Below, piece by piece: positions 35,817 to 44,960 of a stretch of 64,000 bases of DNA; the first letter of the stretch is position 1, and each line of letters opens with the position of its first letter. The position numbers and the translations under genes are program-made. The notes under the pieces were generated by a model. That model saw only the letters and a list, made by a program, of their open reading frames with translations, did no database searches and was not told the DNA's origin. This DNA is from Oscillospiraceae bacterium (GTDB lineage Bacteria > Bacillota > Clostridia > Oscillospirales > Acutalibacteraceae): positions 434,001-498,000 of the forward strand of contig SVNZ01000001.1 in assembly GCA_015066595.1 (NCBI GenBank), read 5' to 3'.

Positions 35817-36185
35817 TCAAAACGGTCTGGTGTTAGCTACAACACCAGCTTTGCCCCACGCTGAACGTGAAGATGATTTTTTAATGTTTTTGATTCTGAC
35901 ATTGCCTTTTCCGTAAAGAAAGTCAACTGCAGCAGCAATAGCAGCAAGCACTTCACCGCTGACACCTGTAGAAGATGCAGATGAACTGACTTTTCCACCA
36001 ACGCCTGTGCCCTTTGGTGTGTCGTCATCATCCTTTTTAGACTTGTCCTTTTTAGGCTTGTTCTGGATATTATAAACGATTGTGCTGTAAATCTTAATAA
36101 CAAAAATAAGAAGCAACAAAACCATGAAAACTACAACAAAGCCTGTGAGCAGAGTTGTAAGCGAAACCATAAGTTTTTCGTCCAT
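35817..36185 (-). CDS. oadG: Sodium-pumping decarboxylase gamma subunit
   Basis: A 122-residue protein with one N-terminal span (about residues 10-32), a charged linker (KPKKDKSKKDDDD) and a C-terminal region including EVLAAIAAAVDFLYG, typical of OadG-like chains. It anchors the alpha subunit to the beta subunit. GGGGGT precedes the ATG. It shares a promoter with oadB; the Shine-Dalgarno lies in one arm of an inverted repeat (see findings). Confidence 0.8.
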   Translation of the reverse strand: MDEKLMVSLTTLLTGFVVVFMVLLLLIFVIKIYSTIVYNIQNKPKKDKSKKDDDDTPKGTGVGGKVSSSASSTGVSGEVLAAIAAAVDFLYGKGNVRIKNIKKSSSRSAWGKAGVVANTRPF

Positions 36186-36192
36186 AAAATAA

Positions 36193-36265
36193 CCCCCATA
36201 TTTTCAAATTTCGTCATTGTATAGTATATACCAAAAACAATACAATTTCAATAAAAATATGGGGG
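36193..36265. repeat. Inverted repeat flanking the oadG promoter
   Basis: A perfect 12-base inverted repeat, CCCCCATATTTT (36193-36204) and AAAATATGGGGG (36254-36265), with 49 bases between. The near arm overlaps the oadG Shine-Dalgarno, the far arm ends two bases before the -35 box. It could be a pair of protein-binding sites or, in longer transcripts, an RNA stem hiding the ribosome-binding site. The rest of 36266-36333 shows nothing recognisable. Confidence 0.6.
36223..36251 (-). promoter_or_regulatory. Promoter of oadG-oadB
   Basis: Minus strand: -35 TTGAAA (36246-36251), 17-base spacer, -10 TATACT (36223-36228), about 40 bases before the oadG start and enclosed by the inverted repeat. 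Confidence 0.6.
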
Positions 36266-36333
36266 CAAAAAAATATTTAGTTTATTTTTACAATTTTGTT
36301 AATTTTTCGACAATCTATTTAGTTATTTAGCAA

Positions 36334-37812
36334 TTACAGGATAATGCATATCAGTCCGTTGCAACCGTCGTTGATGATCTTTTCTATTGTTTCTCCTACC
36401 TTTGCTCGCGCTTGCGGTGGCATACGATAAAGCTTGTTATTAAGACCTTCGCTCACAAGCTCGTTGACAGATTTTCCGAAAATGTTTGACTCCCAGATCT
36501 TTTGTGGACTTTCTTCAAACTCTTTTAAAAGATATGTAACAAGCTCTTCGGACTGTTGTTCACTGCCAACTATCGGTGTAACTTCTGCTGTTGTGCTTAT
36601 CTTCATCATATGAATACTAGGTGCGCTGGCTTTTAGTTTGACACCGTATTTACCGTTTTGCTTTATAATCTGAGGCTCTTCAAGTGACAGTTCTTCAAGT
36701 GTCGGCATAACGATACCGTAGCCGGTTTCTTTCACTTGCTCATACGCTTGTGCGATTTTGTCAAACTGAGCTTTCTTGCTCGACAGCTCAAAAATGCAAT
36801 CAAGCAGAGATTTTTCGTCATTTATGTCAATGCCAGTTTTTTCGCTTAGAATCTTAAAGAACAGCTGTGGCAACAACTCTATCGTTACTCCTGCACTGCC
36901 TTTTCCTAAATCAAGCGAAGTAAGTGTTGCTCTGTTTATATGGTCACACTTTTCTACTTTTTGTAAGATATCCTGTACCTCTCGGATTTTTTGCATTGTA
37001 CTCGCATTTTCTCTTATCGACTCAAAAACAGACGATTTCAGCCAGTGGTCTTTTTCTAAACTTACGAGCCATTTCGGGATAGAAACTCTGACTTCCCGAA
37101 CAGGAAATTCAAACAGCACTTGTGCCAAAATCGCTTTGATACGATTTTCGTCAAGCTCAATACAGTTTACAGGCAGAACAGGCACTTGATACTTTCTGCT
37201 AAGCTGGGACGCAAGCTCGCCAGTTTGTACGGAATTAGGTTCAACACTATTGAGTAGGATAATAAATGGTTTGTTGATTGCTTTGAGCTCGCTCACCACT
37301 CGCTCTTCGGCTTCAATATACTCGCTTCTGTCTATCTCTCCTATTGTACCGTCTGTAGTAACAACCAACCCAATTGTGCTGTGCTCGTTGATAACCTTTT
37401 TTGTACCGATTTCAGCTGCTTTATCAAAAGGTATTTCGTCATCTGACCACGGAGTTTTCACCATACGAGGAGTGTCTTCCTCCATATAGCCCATAGACGA
37501 ATCTACAACATAACCTACACAATCGATCATTCTTACTTTTAAGGTAGCGGTATTGTCAACATTTATCTCTACCGCTTCTTCGGGAATAAATTTCGGCTCT
37601 GTTGTCATTATTGTTCTGCCACCTGCGGATTGAGGCAACTCATCGTTAGTGCGTCGTCGCAAGTTCTCGTCCTTTATATTCGGCAGAACTATTGTATCCA
37701 TAAATCTTTTTATAAAAGTTGACTTGCCTGTTCGAACAGGTCCAACTACCCCTATGTATATGTCGCCTGATGTACGACTACTGATGTCTTTGTATATGCT
37801 TCTTTCTTCCAT
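36334..37812 (-). CDS. spoIVA: Stage IV sporulation protein A (spore coat ATPase)
   Basis: A 492-residue protein, the same length as B. subtilis SpoIVA. It has Walker A GPVRTGKST (24-32) and DCVGYVVDSSMGYMEE, and ends with GLICIIL, the hydrophobic C-terminus needed for localisation. SpoIVA is an ATPase that polymerises on the forespore surface and is the platform for the coat. The frame extends upstream, but the ATG at 37812 follows GGAGGAAAAT. It is preceded by a sigma-E-like promoter. Confidence 0.96.
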   Translation of the reverse strand: MEERSIYKDISSRTSGDIYIGVVGPVRTGKSTFIKRFMDTIVLPNIKDENLRRRTNDELPQSAGGRTIMTTEPKFIPEEAVEINVDNTATLKVRMIDCVGYVVDSSMGYMEEDTPRMVKTPWSDDEIPFDKAAEIGTKKVINEHSTIGLVVTTDGTIGEIDRSEYIEAEERVVSELKAINKPFIILLNSVEPNSVQTGELASQLSRKYQVPVLPVNCIELDENRIKAILAQVLFEFPVREVRVSIPKWLVSLEKDHWLKSSVFESIRENASTMQKIREVQDILQKVEKCDHINRATLTSLDLGKGSAGVTIELLPQLFFKILSEKTGIDINDEKSLLDCIFELSSKKAQFDKIAQAYEQVKETGYGIVMPTLEELSLEEPQIIKQNGKYGVKLKASAPSIHMMKISTTAEVTPIVGSEQQSEELVTYLLKEFEESPQKIWESNIFGKSVNELVSEGLNNKLYRMPPQARAKVGETIEKIINDGCNGLICIIL

Positions 37813-37841
37813 ATTTTCCTCCGATACACTGTTGATACTAT

Positions 37842-37871
37842 AATGTATGAGGACAAAAGTTGTTTTATGAC
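37842..37871 (-). promoter_or_regulatory. Sigma-E promoter of spoIVA
   Basis: Minus strand: -35 GTCATAAA (37864-37871), 14-base spacer, -10 CATACATT (37842-37849). It closely matches the B. subtilis sigma-E consensus and lies 30 bases before the start codon. The -35 box is adjacent to the pdxK terminator. Confidence 0.75.
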
Positions 37872-37875
37872 AAAG

Positions 37876-37906
37876 TAAAAAAGCCGCCTGCATATACAGG
37901 CGACTT
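37876..37906 (-). terminator. Terminator after the pyridoxal kinase gene
   Basis: Minus strand: AAGTCGCCTG (37906-37897), 6-base loop, CAGGCGGCTT (37890-37881) with one G-U pair, then TTTTT. It abuts the sigma-E promoter of spoIVA. Confidence 0.85.
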
Positions 37907-37954
37907 TGCACTTATTGTTCTATTTTAGAAATACAATATAATTCTTATACAGAA

Positions 37955-38788
37955 TTATAACTCAAGCATACGAACGAGGTCAGGGATAGCTGTCTCAAAC
38001 TTTGTACCATACCAATGAGAATCATCGTCAATAGTGTTTTCGATGCACTTCACTGTGTAATCAGAAGCGATTTTTATAGCATCAAACATCGGTTTTCCCT
38101 GCATATATGCACCTACAAATGCTGACGAGAAGATATCGCCTGTACCGTGGAAGCTTTTTGAAATTTTCTTGTGAACATAGGCTGTCTGCTCACCGTTTTG
38201 AGCTATAACTACGTTGATTTCGCTGTCATTGTAGCTGACACCTGTAATAATGATAGTGCCTGTGCAAATTTCAGACAGCTTTGAAATAAGCTCGTCCACA
38301 TACGCTTTATCGTATGACTCTTTGTACTCAATACCTGTTAAGAAGCACGCCTCAGTAATATTAGGCAGGATAATATCTGCTTTTGAACAAAGATAGCGCA
38401 TACCTTTGACATACTCATCATCAAAGCCCCAGTAAAGCTTTCCGTTATCAGCCATAGCCGGATCAACAATTATCTTTGCATCTTCTCTTTTTAATGTATC
38501 AAAAATGTCGCTAACATATTCAATCTGCTTTGTAGAGCCTAAGTAACCTGTATAAATAGCATCGAATGAAATGCCTTCTTTAAGCCAATGCTGTCTAATA
38601 CTTGGAAAATCTTCAGACAAGTCGTTCACTGTATAACCTGTGAAGCCGCCTGTGTGAGTAGAAAGCACTGCGGACGGTAAAATACAGGTCTCATGAGAAC
38701 ATGCTGAAATAATAGGCAGCGCTACAGTCATTGAGCACTGTCCTAAACACGAAATATCCTGAATTGTAAGTATTCTTTTATATGCCAT
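37955..38788 (-). CDS. pdxK: Pyridoxal/pyridoxamine kinase
   Basis: A 277-residue ribokinase-superfamily protein with the vitamin B6 kinase features: IQDISCLGQCSM near the N-terminus, STHTGGF, and the catalytic HGTGDIFSSAFVGAY (GTGD Asp) near residue 215. It phosphorylates B6 vitamers in salvage. The ATG at 38788 has GGAGAG; upstream in-frame sequence is not family-like. It lies between the sipL and spoIVA genes with its own terminator. Confidence 0.9.
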   Translation of the reverse strand: MAYKRILTIQDISCLGQCSMTVALPIISACSHETCILPSAVLSTHTGGFTGYTVNDLSEDFPSIRQHWLKEGISFDAIYTGYLGSTKQIEYVSDIFDTLKREDAKIIVDPAMADNGKLYWGFDDEYVKGMRYLCSKADIILPNITEACFLTGIEYKESYDKAYVDELISKLSEICTGTIIITGVSYNDSEINVVIAQNGEQTAYVHKKISKSFHGTGDIFSSAFVGAYMQGKPMFDAIKIASDYTVKCIENTIDDDSHWYGTKFETAIPDLVRMLEL

Positions 38789-38875
38789 ATATATCTCTCC
38801 TTTGCATATAGGGGATAATATCCCTTTAATGTGCAATGATAGCACTATTCTTTTTATTCGTCAACACTATTACAC

Positions 38876-38907
38876 AAAAAAACAGCGAGTAAAACACACT
38901 CGCTGTT
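38876..38907 (-). terminator. Terminator after sipL
   Basis: Minus strand: AACAGCGAGT (38907-38898), 7-base loop, ACTCGCTGTT (38890-38881), then TTTTT. Perfect 10-bp stem, 12 bases beyond the sipL stop. Confidence 0.92.
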
Positions 38908-38918
38908 TTTCACTTTTA

Positions 38919-40451
38919 TTATTCAGTCGGTACTAATAACATCTGAGATTTATCGAGCACCGAATTTTCGAGTGAGTTTTCACTCATAAGCAATTCGTTT
39001 TTTGTGCTATACATCTTTGAGATATCCCACACACTCTCCCCTTTGTCAGCAAAATATAGTATGAGCGAACAATCATCTTTCTCGCACTTTTTATCTTCGA
39101 GTGCTTTGATATATGTGACCGGATTTAAGGATAAGGCATCAAAAAGCACAACTGAAATCTTCAGTTCCAACCTTATCTCGACAGTGCTGTCATCGACAAG
39201 ACGAAAGCTCACTGAATGTACTTTTGCACTGTTGAACTCTGCTTTTGTAAAAGTATGATCAACGTTAGGCTTGAAATCAACATCAACGCTACGCTCTATA
39301 TAAGACACATCACTTTTTGCGTCTTCTATGAGCATACACACATTTGCTTTGCAGGATAAATCAAGCTGTGAATCGGAAACAGTTTCGCTCACCCTAAGGT
39401 TTTGAGAATATATATTGAGTACCTTTGAGATACTCATTCCATCGAGCTTTATGGTGGATTTTGCAATATGGGTGAAAGTTTCGCAAGTGTGGTTGCAAAA
39501 AGCATTTGCTACAGTATGCTTTTTTTCGGTCTTGTACGATGTAGAATACGCATCCTCGATGATGTTCAGTGTTTTGTTCATATATGCTATATCGCAAAAG
39601 CTGAGTTTTACATCAAGTGAAAGCAGGGAACCATCATTCAAATGGTCGTTTCTGATGTGTAAATCGTACGACATCACTTCAAGTTTCGGGACATTCACCG
39701 TGTCTTCCATTATGCCATCGCAGTCGATTATCTTACTGACAGGAAAAACATATGAAATATGCTCGATATTACCACTATCAAGATCTGATAGATACATTGC
39801 CTTGAGTGTCAGCTCGGCACTGAGCATCAGCTTATTGCTGATACTTTTGAGGTCAGTTATTTCAACGGACACATCGTAGCTGAGTAACGATTCAACAGGA
39901 GGCTTGTTGCTGACTGTAATGTCTTCGGTAACAGAAAATTGTTCTTCGCACAGAGCACACAGGTCGGATACTGTGATATCTTTTAGTTTTGTCTGAAGAT
40001 CCGAGTCTTCATCAAAGCTGTAAAAATCGCTTGTTTCTTTGCACAGAACCTTTGCATAAAGCGAAAAAGCACCGTGTATCACTAGTTTTCGAGGGCTAAG
40101 AGCTCGACAGTTGATGTACTCACATTTTGTGTCACACACCACAATGTACTGCTGTGGAGTGGATTTTAAACTAAACGTTGCTGAAAACGGTGATGATTGC
40201 TCAAAAGAGCGCACGTGATGACGCACACTGTCACAGTACAATATGCGTACCACCGCCACGCCATCTACTGTGAGCTGTCCCCCTGAAATAGAGCGTGTGT
40301 AGATTTTTGGTACAAGTGTACATTTGAGTATTTTTTCAATATCAGGGCAATAGTCAGGCAGAGTAAGATCAAAATCGACGAGTTGTTCGTTGACTGTATC
40401 TAAAAACCTGCCACAGTAGCCCACAGAGTGTCTTGATAAATTGTATTCCAT
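38919..40451 (-). CDS. sipL: SpoIVA-interacting coat protein SipL (DUF3794 and LysM)
   Basis: A 510-residue protein with DUF3794 (SPOCS) domains through most of its length and a C-terminal LysM domain (FADKGESVWDISKMYSTKNE). This is the architecture of C. difficile SipL, which binds SpoIVA through its LysM domain and is required for coat and cortex assembly. The ATG at 40451 has AAGGAG. The longer upstream frame overlaps a terminator and is unlikely. It has a sigma-E-like promoter matching spoIVA's, supporting a shared regulon; only pdxK separates the two. Confidence 0.88.
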   Translation of the reverse strand: MEYNLSRHSVGYCGRFLDTVNEQLVDFDLTLPDYCPDIEKILKCTLVPKIYTRSISGGQLTVDGVAVVRILYCDSVRHHVRSFEQSSPFSATFSLKSTPQQYIVVCDTKCEYINCRALSPRKLVIHGAFSLYAKVLCKETSDFYSFDEDSDLQTKLKDITVSDLCALCEEQFSVTEDITVSNKPPVESLLSYDVSVEITDLKSISNKLMLSAELTLKAMYLSDLDSGNIEHISYVFPVSKIIDCDGIMEDTVNVPKLEVMSYDLHIRNDHLNDGSLLSLDVKLSFCDIAYMNKTLNIIEDAYSTSYKTEKKHTVANAFCNHTCETFTHIAKSTIKLDGMSISKVLNIYSQNLRVSETVSDSQLDLSCKANVCMLIEDAKSDVSYIERSVDVDFKPNVDHTFTKAEFNSAKVHSVSFRLVDDSTVEIRLELKISVVLFDALSLNPVTYIKALEDKKCEKDDCSLILYFADKGESVWDISKMYSTKNELLMSENSLENSVLDKSQMLLVPTE

Positions 40452-40480
40452 GCTTTCTTCTCCTTTATGTTTTCTACCAA

Positions 40481-40510
40481 ATTGTATTAAAGAAAGCTTA
40501 CATTTATGAC
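40481..40510 (-). promoter_or_regulatory. Sigma-E promoter of sipL
   Basis: Minus strand: -35 GTCATAAA (40503-40510), 14-base spacer, -10 AATACAAT (40481-40488). The -35 box and spacing are identical to those of spoIVA; about 30 bases before the start codon. Confidence 0.75.
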
Positions 40511-40545
40511 ACAAAAAAGCAGACCCATATAAACAGGTCTGCTTT
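40511..40545 (-). terminator. Terminator after the zincin gene
   Basis: Minus strand: AAAGCAGACC (40545-40536), loop, GGTCTGCTTT (40525-40516), then T-run. It directly adjoins the -35 box of the sipL promoter. Confidence 0.9.
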
Positions 40546-40548
40546 TTA

Positions 40549-40926
40549 TTATTTTCCATATCCTCTTGATCTGAGATATTCTTCGATTCTTTTGTCATCA
40601 TAGAACACAAGGTCTTTGCATCCAGCCAAAAACTCGTTATGGTGGAGCACCTCGTGATAAAGCGTCTTTTTAAGATGTTCGTAGTACTCTTCTTTTGATT
40701 TGTTCTTAAACACCTTAATAAAACTTCCGTAGTAGATGACTATGTAACGACCTAAATTGTCGCGTTTATAAAGTCCTAATATATATAAGTCTTTATTAAC
40801 TGCGCACGGATGCAGCCTTGCTTCAGGTTGTAATACGATACCGCCGTTGAGTTTTCTGTACAACTCAGAAGGCAGTGCATCGGCTATTTCATCCAGCATC
40901 TGTCCGCATTCTTCGAAAGTAATCAT
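40549..40926 (-). CDS. Small zincin-type metallopeptidase family protein
   Basis: A 125-residue protein with the zinc motif HEVLHH (within LYHEVLHHNEF, about residues 90-100), which fits the HExxH zincin family (PF06262-like). The family is widespread and uncharacterised. Its ATG shares bases with the rpoD stop (TGATG), so it is coupled to the rpoD operon. It ends in a strong terminator. Substrate unknown. Confidence 0.78.
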   Translation of the reverse strand: MITFEECGQMLDEIADALPSELYRKLNGGIVLQPEARLHPCAVNKDLYILGLYKRDNLGRYIVIYYGSFIKVFKNKSKEEYYEHLKKTLYHEVLHHNEFLAGCKDLVFYDDKRIEEYLRSRGYGK

Positions 40927-42041
40927 CAGTCTAAGAAATCCTTGAGTTTTTTGCTTCTTGATGGATGACGAAGTTTTCTAAGCGCTTTAGCTTCAATCTG
41001 ACGAATACGCTCACGAGTTACATTGAACTCTTTGCCGACTTCTTCTAAAGTACGACTACGACCGTCTTCTAAACCAAAACGAAGACGCAGTACCTTTTCT
41101 TCTCTTGGTGTGAGAGTGTCAAGCACTTCGATGAGCTGTTCTCTGAGCATTGTGTGTGATGCTGCATCAGCAGGTGCCGGAGCATCATCGTCAGGGATAA
41201 AGTCGCCTAAGTGGCTGTCCTCTTCTTCGCCGATAGGTGTCTCGAGGGATACAGGTTCCTGAGCAACACGCATAATTTCTCTGACCTTTTCTACAGGCAT
41301 ATCAAGTTCTTCTGCAATTTCATCAGCTGATGGCTCATGACCGTTCTGATGTAAAAGCTGTGAAGAAACCTTCTTAACTTTGTTGATAGTCTCAACCATA
41401 TGAACAGGAATACGAATAGTACGAGCCTGGTCAGCAATCGCACGAGTGATAGCCTGTCTGATCCACCATGTAGCGTATGTTGAGAATTTGAAGCCCTTTG
41501 TGTAGTCAAATTTTTCAACAGCCTTAATCAAACCGAGATTACCCTCCTGAATAAGGTCGAGGAAATGCATACCACGACCAAGATAGCGTTTTGCAATACT
41601 TACAACAAGACGCAGGTTAGCTTCACTCAAACGCTTTTTAGCGTTAGCATCGCCTTCGGAAATTTTGATGGCAAGTTCAACCTCTTCTTCAGACGTAAGA
41701 AGCGGAACACGACCGATTTCTTTAAGATAAACTTTTACAGGGTCGTCAATAGCGATATTGTCAGATGTATCTACACTGTCTGATGTTGTAGCAGCAGATA
41801 CCTCACCATCGACTCCTGTGATATCAAGAATGTCAAGCGAAATATCGTCAGCGATATCATCTTCAACAATTTCAATACCTGCACTCTCGAGTGAATCATA
41901 GAGCTTTTCTAGCTGTTCCGGTTCAAAGTCAATCTCTCCTATAGCATCAAGGATATCCTTGTTAGAAAGAGAACCTTTTGATTTACCGAGTTCGGTGAGC
42001 TCTTTGATAATTGTTTTTTTGTCTGTAGCTGGTGCTGTCAT
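40926..42041 (-). CDS. rpoD: Housekeeping sigma factor RpoD (sigma-A)
   Basis: A 371-residue primary sigma factor. Region 1.1 (about 1-75), an acidic linker, region 2 with the [20 protein letters not shown] core-binding/-10 recognition stretch, region 3, and region 4 with [20 protein letters not shown]. It recognises promoters such as those listed in this window. Of the two ATGs, the one at 42041 is better spaced from AAAGGA than 42050. It is in the dnaG-rpoD macromolecular synthesis operon. Confidence 0.97.
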   Translation of the reverse strand: MTAPATDKKTIIKELTELGKSKGSLSNKDILDAIGEIDFEPEQLEKLYDSLESAGIEIVEDDIADDISLDILDITGVDGEVSAATTSDSVDTSDNIAIDDPVKVYLKEIGRVPLLTSEEEVELAIKISEGDANAKKRLSEANLRLVVSIAKRYLGRGMHFLDLIQEGNLGLIKAVEKFDYTKGFKFSTYATWWIRQAITRAIADQARTIRIPVHMVETINKVKKVSSQLLHQNGHEPSADEIAEELDMPVEKVREIMRVAQEPVSLETPIGEEEDSHLGDFIPDDDAPAPADAASHTMLREQLIEVLDTLTPREEKVLRLRFGLEDGRSRTLEEVGKEFNVTRERIRQIEAKALRKLRHPSRSKKLKDFLD

Positions 42042-42099
42042 TATATCCATTTCCTTTCATATAGCGCTGTTATTTCCAAATTGGAATTAAAATGTAACA

Positions 42100-43866
42100 T
42101 CACTTGTGTTTTTCTTTAAGTTTTTTGAGGAAGGTATCAAACTCATCTTTTGATGAAGATGCAATATCCGTGTCAGTAGGTTTGAGGTTTTCCTCTTTAA
42201 TAGTGTTTATATACTCCAAAAGTGCGGTATCGGTAGCCGCAACTTGTGAATACTTTGTAATAATAGAAACGATAGCAGAGACTTCGTCAGCAGTGAAATC
42301 AGCAGATAGCGTGGTCAACGGTTCTTTACTATCTTTAATTCTTTTTGAGAAATATTCAAAAAGGCTCTTATTGAAATCAGTGACAAAATCGTCTGGCGTA
42401 ATCTTCTTTTCTATGAAACTGAGCTTGTCCGGATTGTTGATAAGATAAGCAATGAGGTTTTGCTCGGCGACAGTAGCTCTAGGCTTTTTAGAGTGCTGTG
42501 GGTTAATCTTGTCATCTCTGCCACTTATTTTGCTACTCAGTTTTGAAAACTCGTTTTTGCGGTCATTTCTGTATTTTGCACGCTCGCTTTTCTTAATCTG
42601 CTCTAAGATAGAGTTTTTCTCGACCTCGACCTCGGCAGAAAGCTTTGATGCGTAGATATCCTGCTCCATACGATTATCAAGAGAAGAAAGCACCTTGACC
42701 GCTTGGGACAAATATGCAAATTTTCCGTCTGTTGTTTTGATATCATAGTTTTGTTTGAGCTTAAACAAGCGATATTCTACGTCGTTTCCGCTGTTTTCCA
42801 AGATATTTTTGAAAGCAGCTGTGCCTTTGTCACCGTTTTTGCGAATAAACTCGTCAGGGTCTTTTCCATCAGGAATAGACAAAACTCTCACAACAAGTCC
42901 TGTGTTTCTCAAGATGCCAATAGCACGTTGAGTAGCCTTTTGGCCTGCTTCGTCAGCATCATAGCAAATAACAACCTCGTCACAGTAGCGTTTCATCAGC
43001 ATTGCTTGTTCAGTAGTGAGTGCAGTGCCGAGTGTTGCAACAGCATCGGTAAAACCTGCTTGATTCAGCGTAATAACGTCCATATAGCCCTCGCACAAAA
43101 TCAGTCGGCGTGTACCGCTGTTTTTCGCATTGTTAAGTGAAAAGAGGTTTTGGCTCTTGTTGAAAACTATAGTATCCGAGGTGTTCAGGTACTTTGGCTT
43201 CTGGTCGCTCATAATACGACCGCCAAAACCGATTACATTACCTCTAAGATCGATAATCGGAAACATCGCTCTGTCAACAAAGCGGTCAACAACACCGTTA
43301 CCAGAACGAGCCTTGAACACTAGATTGGCAGCAATCAACTCTGAGTCAGTAAAGCCCTTTGCTTTAAGATGATTAGTCAATGCAAAACGAGAGTTAGGCG
43401 AATAGCCTAAACCGAAACGTCTTATAGTGTTATCAGTCAGCACTCGTGTGTGAAGATAGTTTAAAGCAGCACTGCCTTCAGGACTATATAGCTTGCTATA
43501 GTAAAAACGGGCAGCCTCACGGTTCGCTTCAAAAACACGGGTACGAAGCTTGCTCATAGAATCATCAACAGTTTCTTCAGGCATATCCATACCTGCACGC
43601 TGTGCCAGAAACTTCACAGCTTCCATATAGTCGAGATTTTCAATCTTCATAATAAAGGTGATTACATCTCCACCGGCACCGCATCCGAAACAATAAAACG
43701 ACCCGTTTTCTGTATAAATATTAAAAGAAGGAGTTTTTTCGCCATGAAACGGACACAAACCAACAAGGTTTCTGCCACGACGTTTGAGCTGCATATATGA
43801 CGACGCTATATCAGAAATATCGCTACGATATTTAAGCTCTGAAATAAAGTCTTCTGACAGTCTCAT
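42100..43866 (-). CDS. dnaG: DNA primase DnaG
   Basis: A 588-residue primase: N-terminal CHC2 zinc finger (C38, H41, C59, C62, in LCPFHGEKTPSF and FYCFGCG), a TOPRIM domain with LILCEGYMDVI and CYDADEAGQKA, and a C-terminal helicase-binding domain. It makes RNA primers for replication. AGGAGGGG precedes the ATG. It lies upstream of rpoD as in most Firmicutes. Confidence 0.97.
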   Translation of the reverse strand: MRLSEDFISELKYRSDISDIASSYMQLKRRGRNLVGLCPFHGEKTPSFNIYTENGSFYCFGCGAGGDVITFIMKIENLDYMEAVKFLAQRAGMDMPEETVDDSMSKLRTRVFEANREAARFYYSKLYSPEGSAALNYLHTRVLTDNTIRRFGLGYSPNSRFALTNHLKAKGFTDSELIAANLVFKARSGNGVVDRFVDRAMFPIIDLRGNVIGFGGRIMSDQKPKYLNTSDTIVFNKSQNLFSLNNAKNSGTRRLILCEGYMDVITLNQAGFTDAVATLGTALTTEQAMLMKRYCDEVVICYDADEAGQKATQRAIGILRNTGLVVRVLSIPDGKDPDEFIRKNGDKGTAAFKNILENSGNDVEYRLFKLKQNYDIKTTDGKFAYLSQAVKVLSSLDNRMEQDIYASKLSAEVEVEKNSILEQIKKSERAKYRNDRKNEFSKLSSKISGRDDKINPQHSKKPRATVAEQNLIAYLINNPDKLSFIEKKITPDDFVTDFNKSLFEYFSKRIKDSKEPLTTLSADFTADEVSAIVSIITKYSQVAATDTALLEYINTIKEENLKPTDTDIASSSKDEFDTFLKKLKEKHK

Positions 43867-43974
43867 AAACTCCCCTCCTTCATACTCATTAACCCTAATA
43901 TGCCAAACTATATTTTATTTACGCATATTTTTGGTTTTTCCCTTTAAAATTTTTAAAAAAAGTTGATTTTTCCT

Positions 43975-44598
43975 CTATTTTTGTTCAAAAAAGTTTTTTG
44001 AGAGTTCTTTTGCACTACACTGTCCACAGCTAAGCTCTGACAAAACTTCATTGAGTTTACTCAGGTTTTCACACGGCAAGTGGAATTTCACGGTCACATT
44101 ATCAGTGAAATTGCTGTCATCAACAACTCCGTCAAAAGATGCGATAGTTGCAGGGATCTTACCATACTGAGTGTATGTGCATTTGAGTTCACACTCAGAA
44201 CACATCTGCATTGTTACAGTGCCTATCTTTTTGAGTGCTACAGATGCACCGTGTGAATATGCACGCACCAAACCTCCTGCGCCAAGTAAAACGCCGCCAA
44301 AATAACGAGTAACAACGATAACTGCATCGGTAACATCGTTTTTATTCAGCACATCAAGCACAGGAATACCAGCGGTACCCTGTGGCTCATTGTCATCAGA
44401 ATATCGCTTGACCTGATTTTCTCTTAAAGAGTATGCATAAACATTATGGGTTGCATCCCAATGCTTTGACCTGATTTGGGCGATAAAATCAGTTGCCTCT
44501 TTCTCGGTTTCGACATGCTTTATGTAGCCGATGAAACGAGAACGTTTTTCAACAAACTCATCAAAATCAAAGCCTTTTACGGTGATATATGACTGCAC
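43975..44598 (-). CDS. yigZ: YigZ/IMPACT family protein
   Basis: A 207-residue protein with the UPF0029/IMPACT N-terminal domain (KRSRFIGYIKHVETE, HNVYAYSLRE, DDNEPQGTAGIPVL, VTRYFGGVLLGAGGLVRAY) and a DUF1949 C-terminal domain. The structure suggests nucleic-acid binding; the function is unproven in bacteria. It follows rpmE by 66 bases containing a terminator. Confidence 0.9.
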   Translation of the reverse strand: MQSYITVKGFDFDEFVEKRSRFIGYIKHVETEKEATDFIAQIRSKHWDATHNVYAYSLRENQVKRYSDDNEPQGTAGIPVLDVLNKNDVTDAVIVVTRYFGGVLLGAGGLVRAYSHGASVALKKIGTVTMQMCSECELKCTYTQYGKIPATIASFDGVVDDSNFTDNVTVKFHLPCENLSKLNEVLSELSCGQCSAKELSKNFFEQK

Positions 44599-44618
44599 AG
44601 TAAACTCCTTAGTAGTTA

Positions 44619-44650
44619 ATAAAAGAACAGGCGGTACAAAAGTACCGCCT
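44619..44650 (-). terminator. Terminator after rpmE
   Basis: Minus strand: AGGCGGTAC (44650-44642), AAAA/TTTT loop, GTACCGCCT (44637-44629), then GTTCTTTTATT. A strong 9-bp stem with a short T-run; some read-through into yigZ is likely because there is little room for another promoter. Confidence 0.78.
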
Positions 44651-44664
44651 CAACAATTACGTCA

Positions 44665-44871
44665 TTATTTCTCTTCCATACCGAAACGCTTCTTAAATCT
44701 ATCAACACGTCCGCCGGTATCAACGAGCTTCTGCTTTCCTGTGAAGAATGGGTGGCATTTTGAACAAATTTCAACACGGATATCTTTCTTTGTTGAACCT
44801 GTCTCGATTACATTACCGCATGCGCAAGTAATTGTTGTCTTCTCATAATTTGGATGGATACTTTCCTTCAT
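44665..44871 (-). CDS. rpmE: 50S ribosomal protein L31 (zinc form)
   Basis: A 68-residue protein with CACGN and [13 protein letters not shown], so it is the zinc-binding (type A) L31, and with [13 protein letters not shown] at the C-terminus. It bridges the ribosomal subunits. Its own promoter lies 43 bases upstream. AGGTGAA is the Shine-Dalgarno. Confidence 0.96.
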   Translation of the reverse strand: MKESIHPNYEKTTITCACGNVIETGSTKKDIRVEICSKCHPFFTGKQKLVDTGGRVDRFKKRFGMEEK

Positions 44872-44913
44872 TGATGTTCACCTCTTTCGCTGAAACCGTA
44901 ATATAACAAATGG

Positions 44914-44942
44914 ATTATACAATAAAACAATCTAAAATGCAA
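44914..44942 (-). promoter_or_regulatory. Promoter of rpmE
   Basis: Minus strand: -35 TTGCAT (44937-44942), 17-base spacer, -10 TATAAT (44914-44919). It lies in the 89-base gap after the VanY-like gene. Confidence 0.75.
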
Positions 44943-44960
44943 GCATTTTTTTAATTTTTC

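Noticed and set aside
39415..39879. Plus-strand frame of 154 residues inside sipL
   Set aside because: Serine-rich shadow of sipL with no translation signal.
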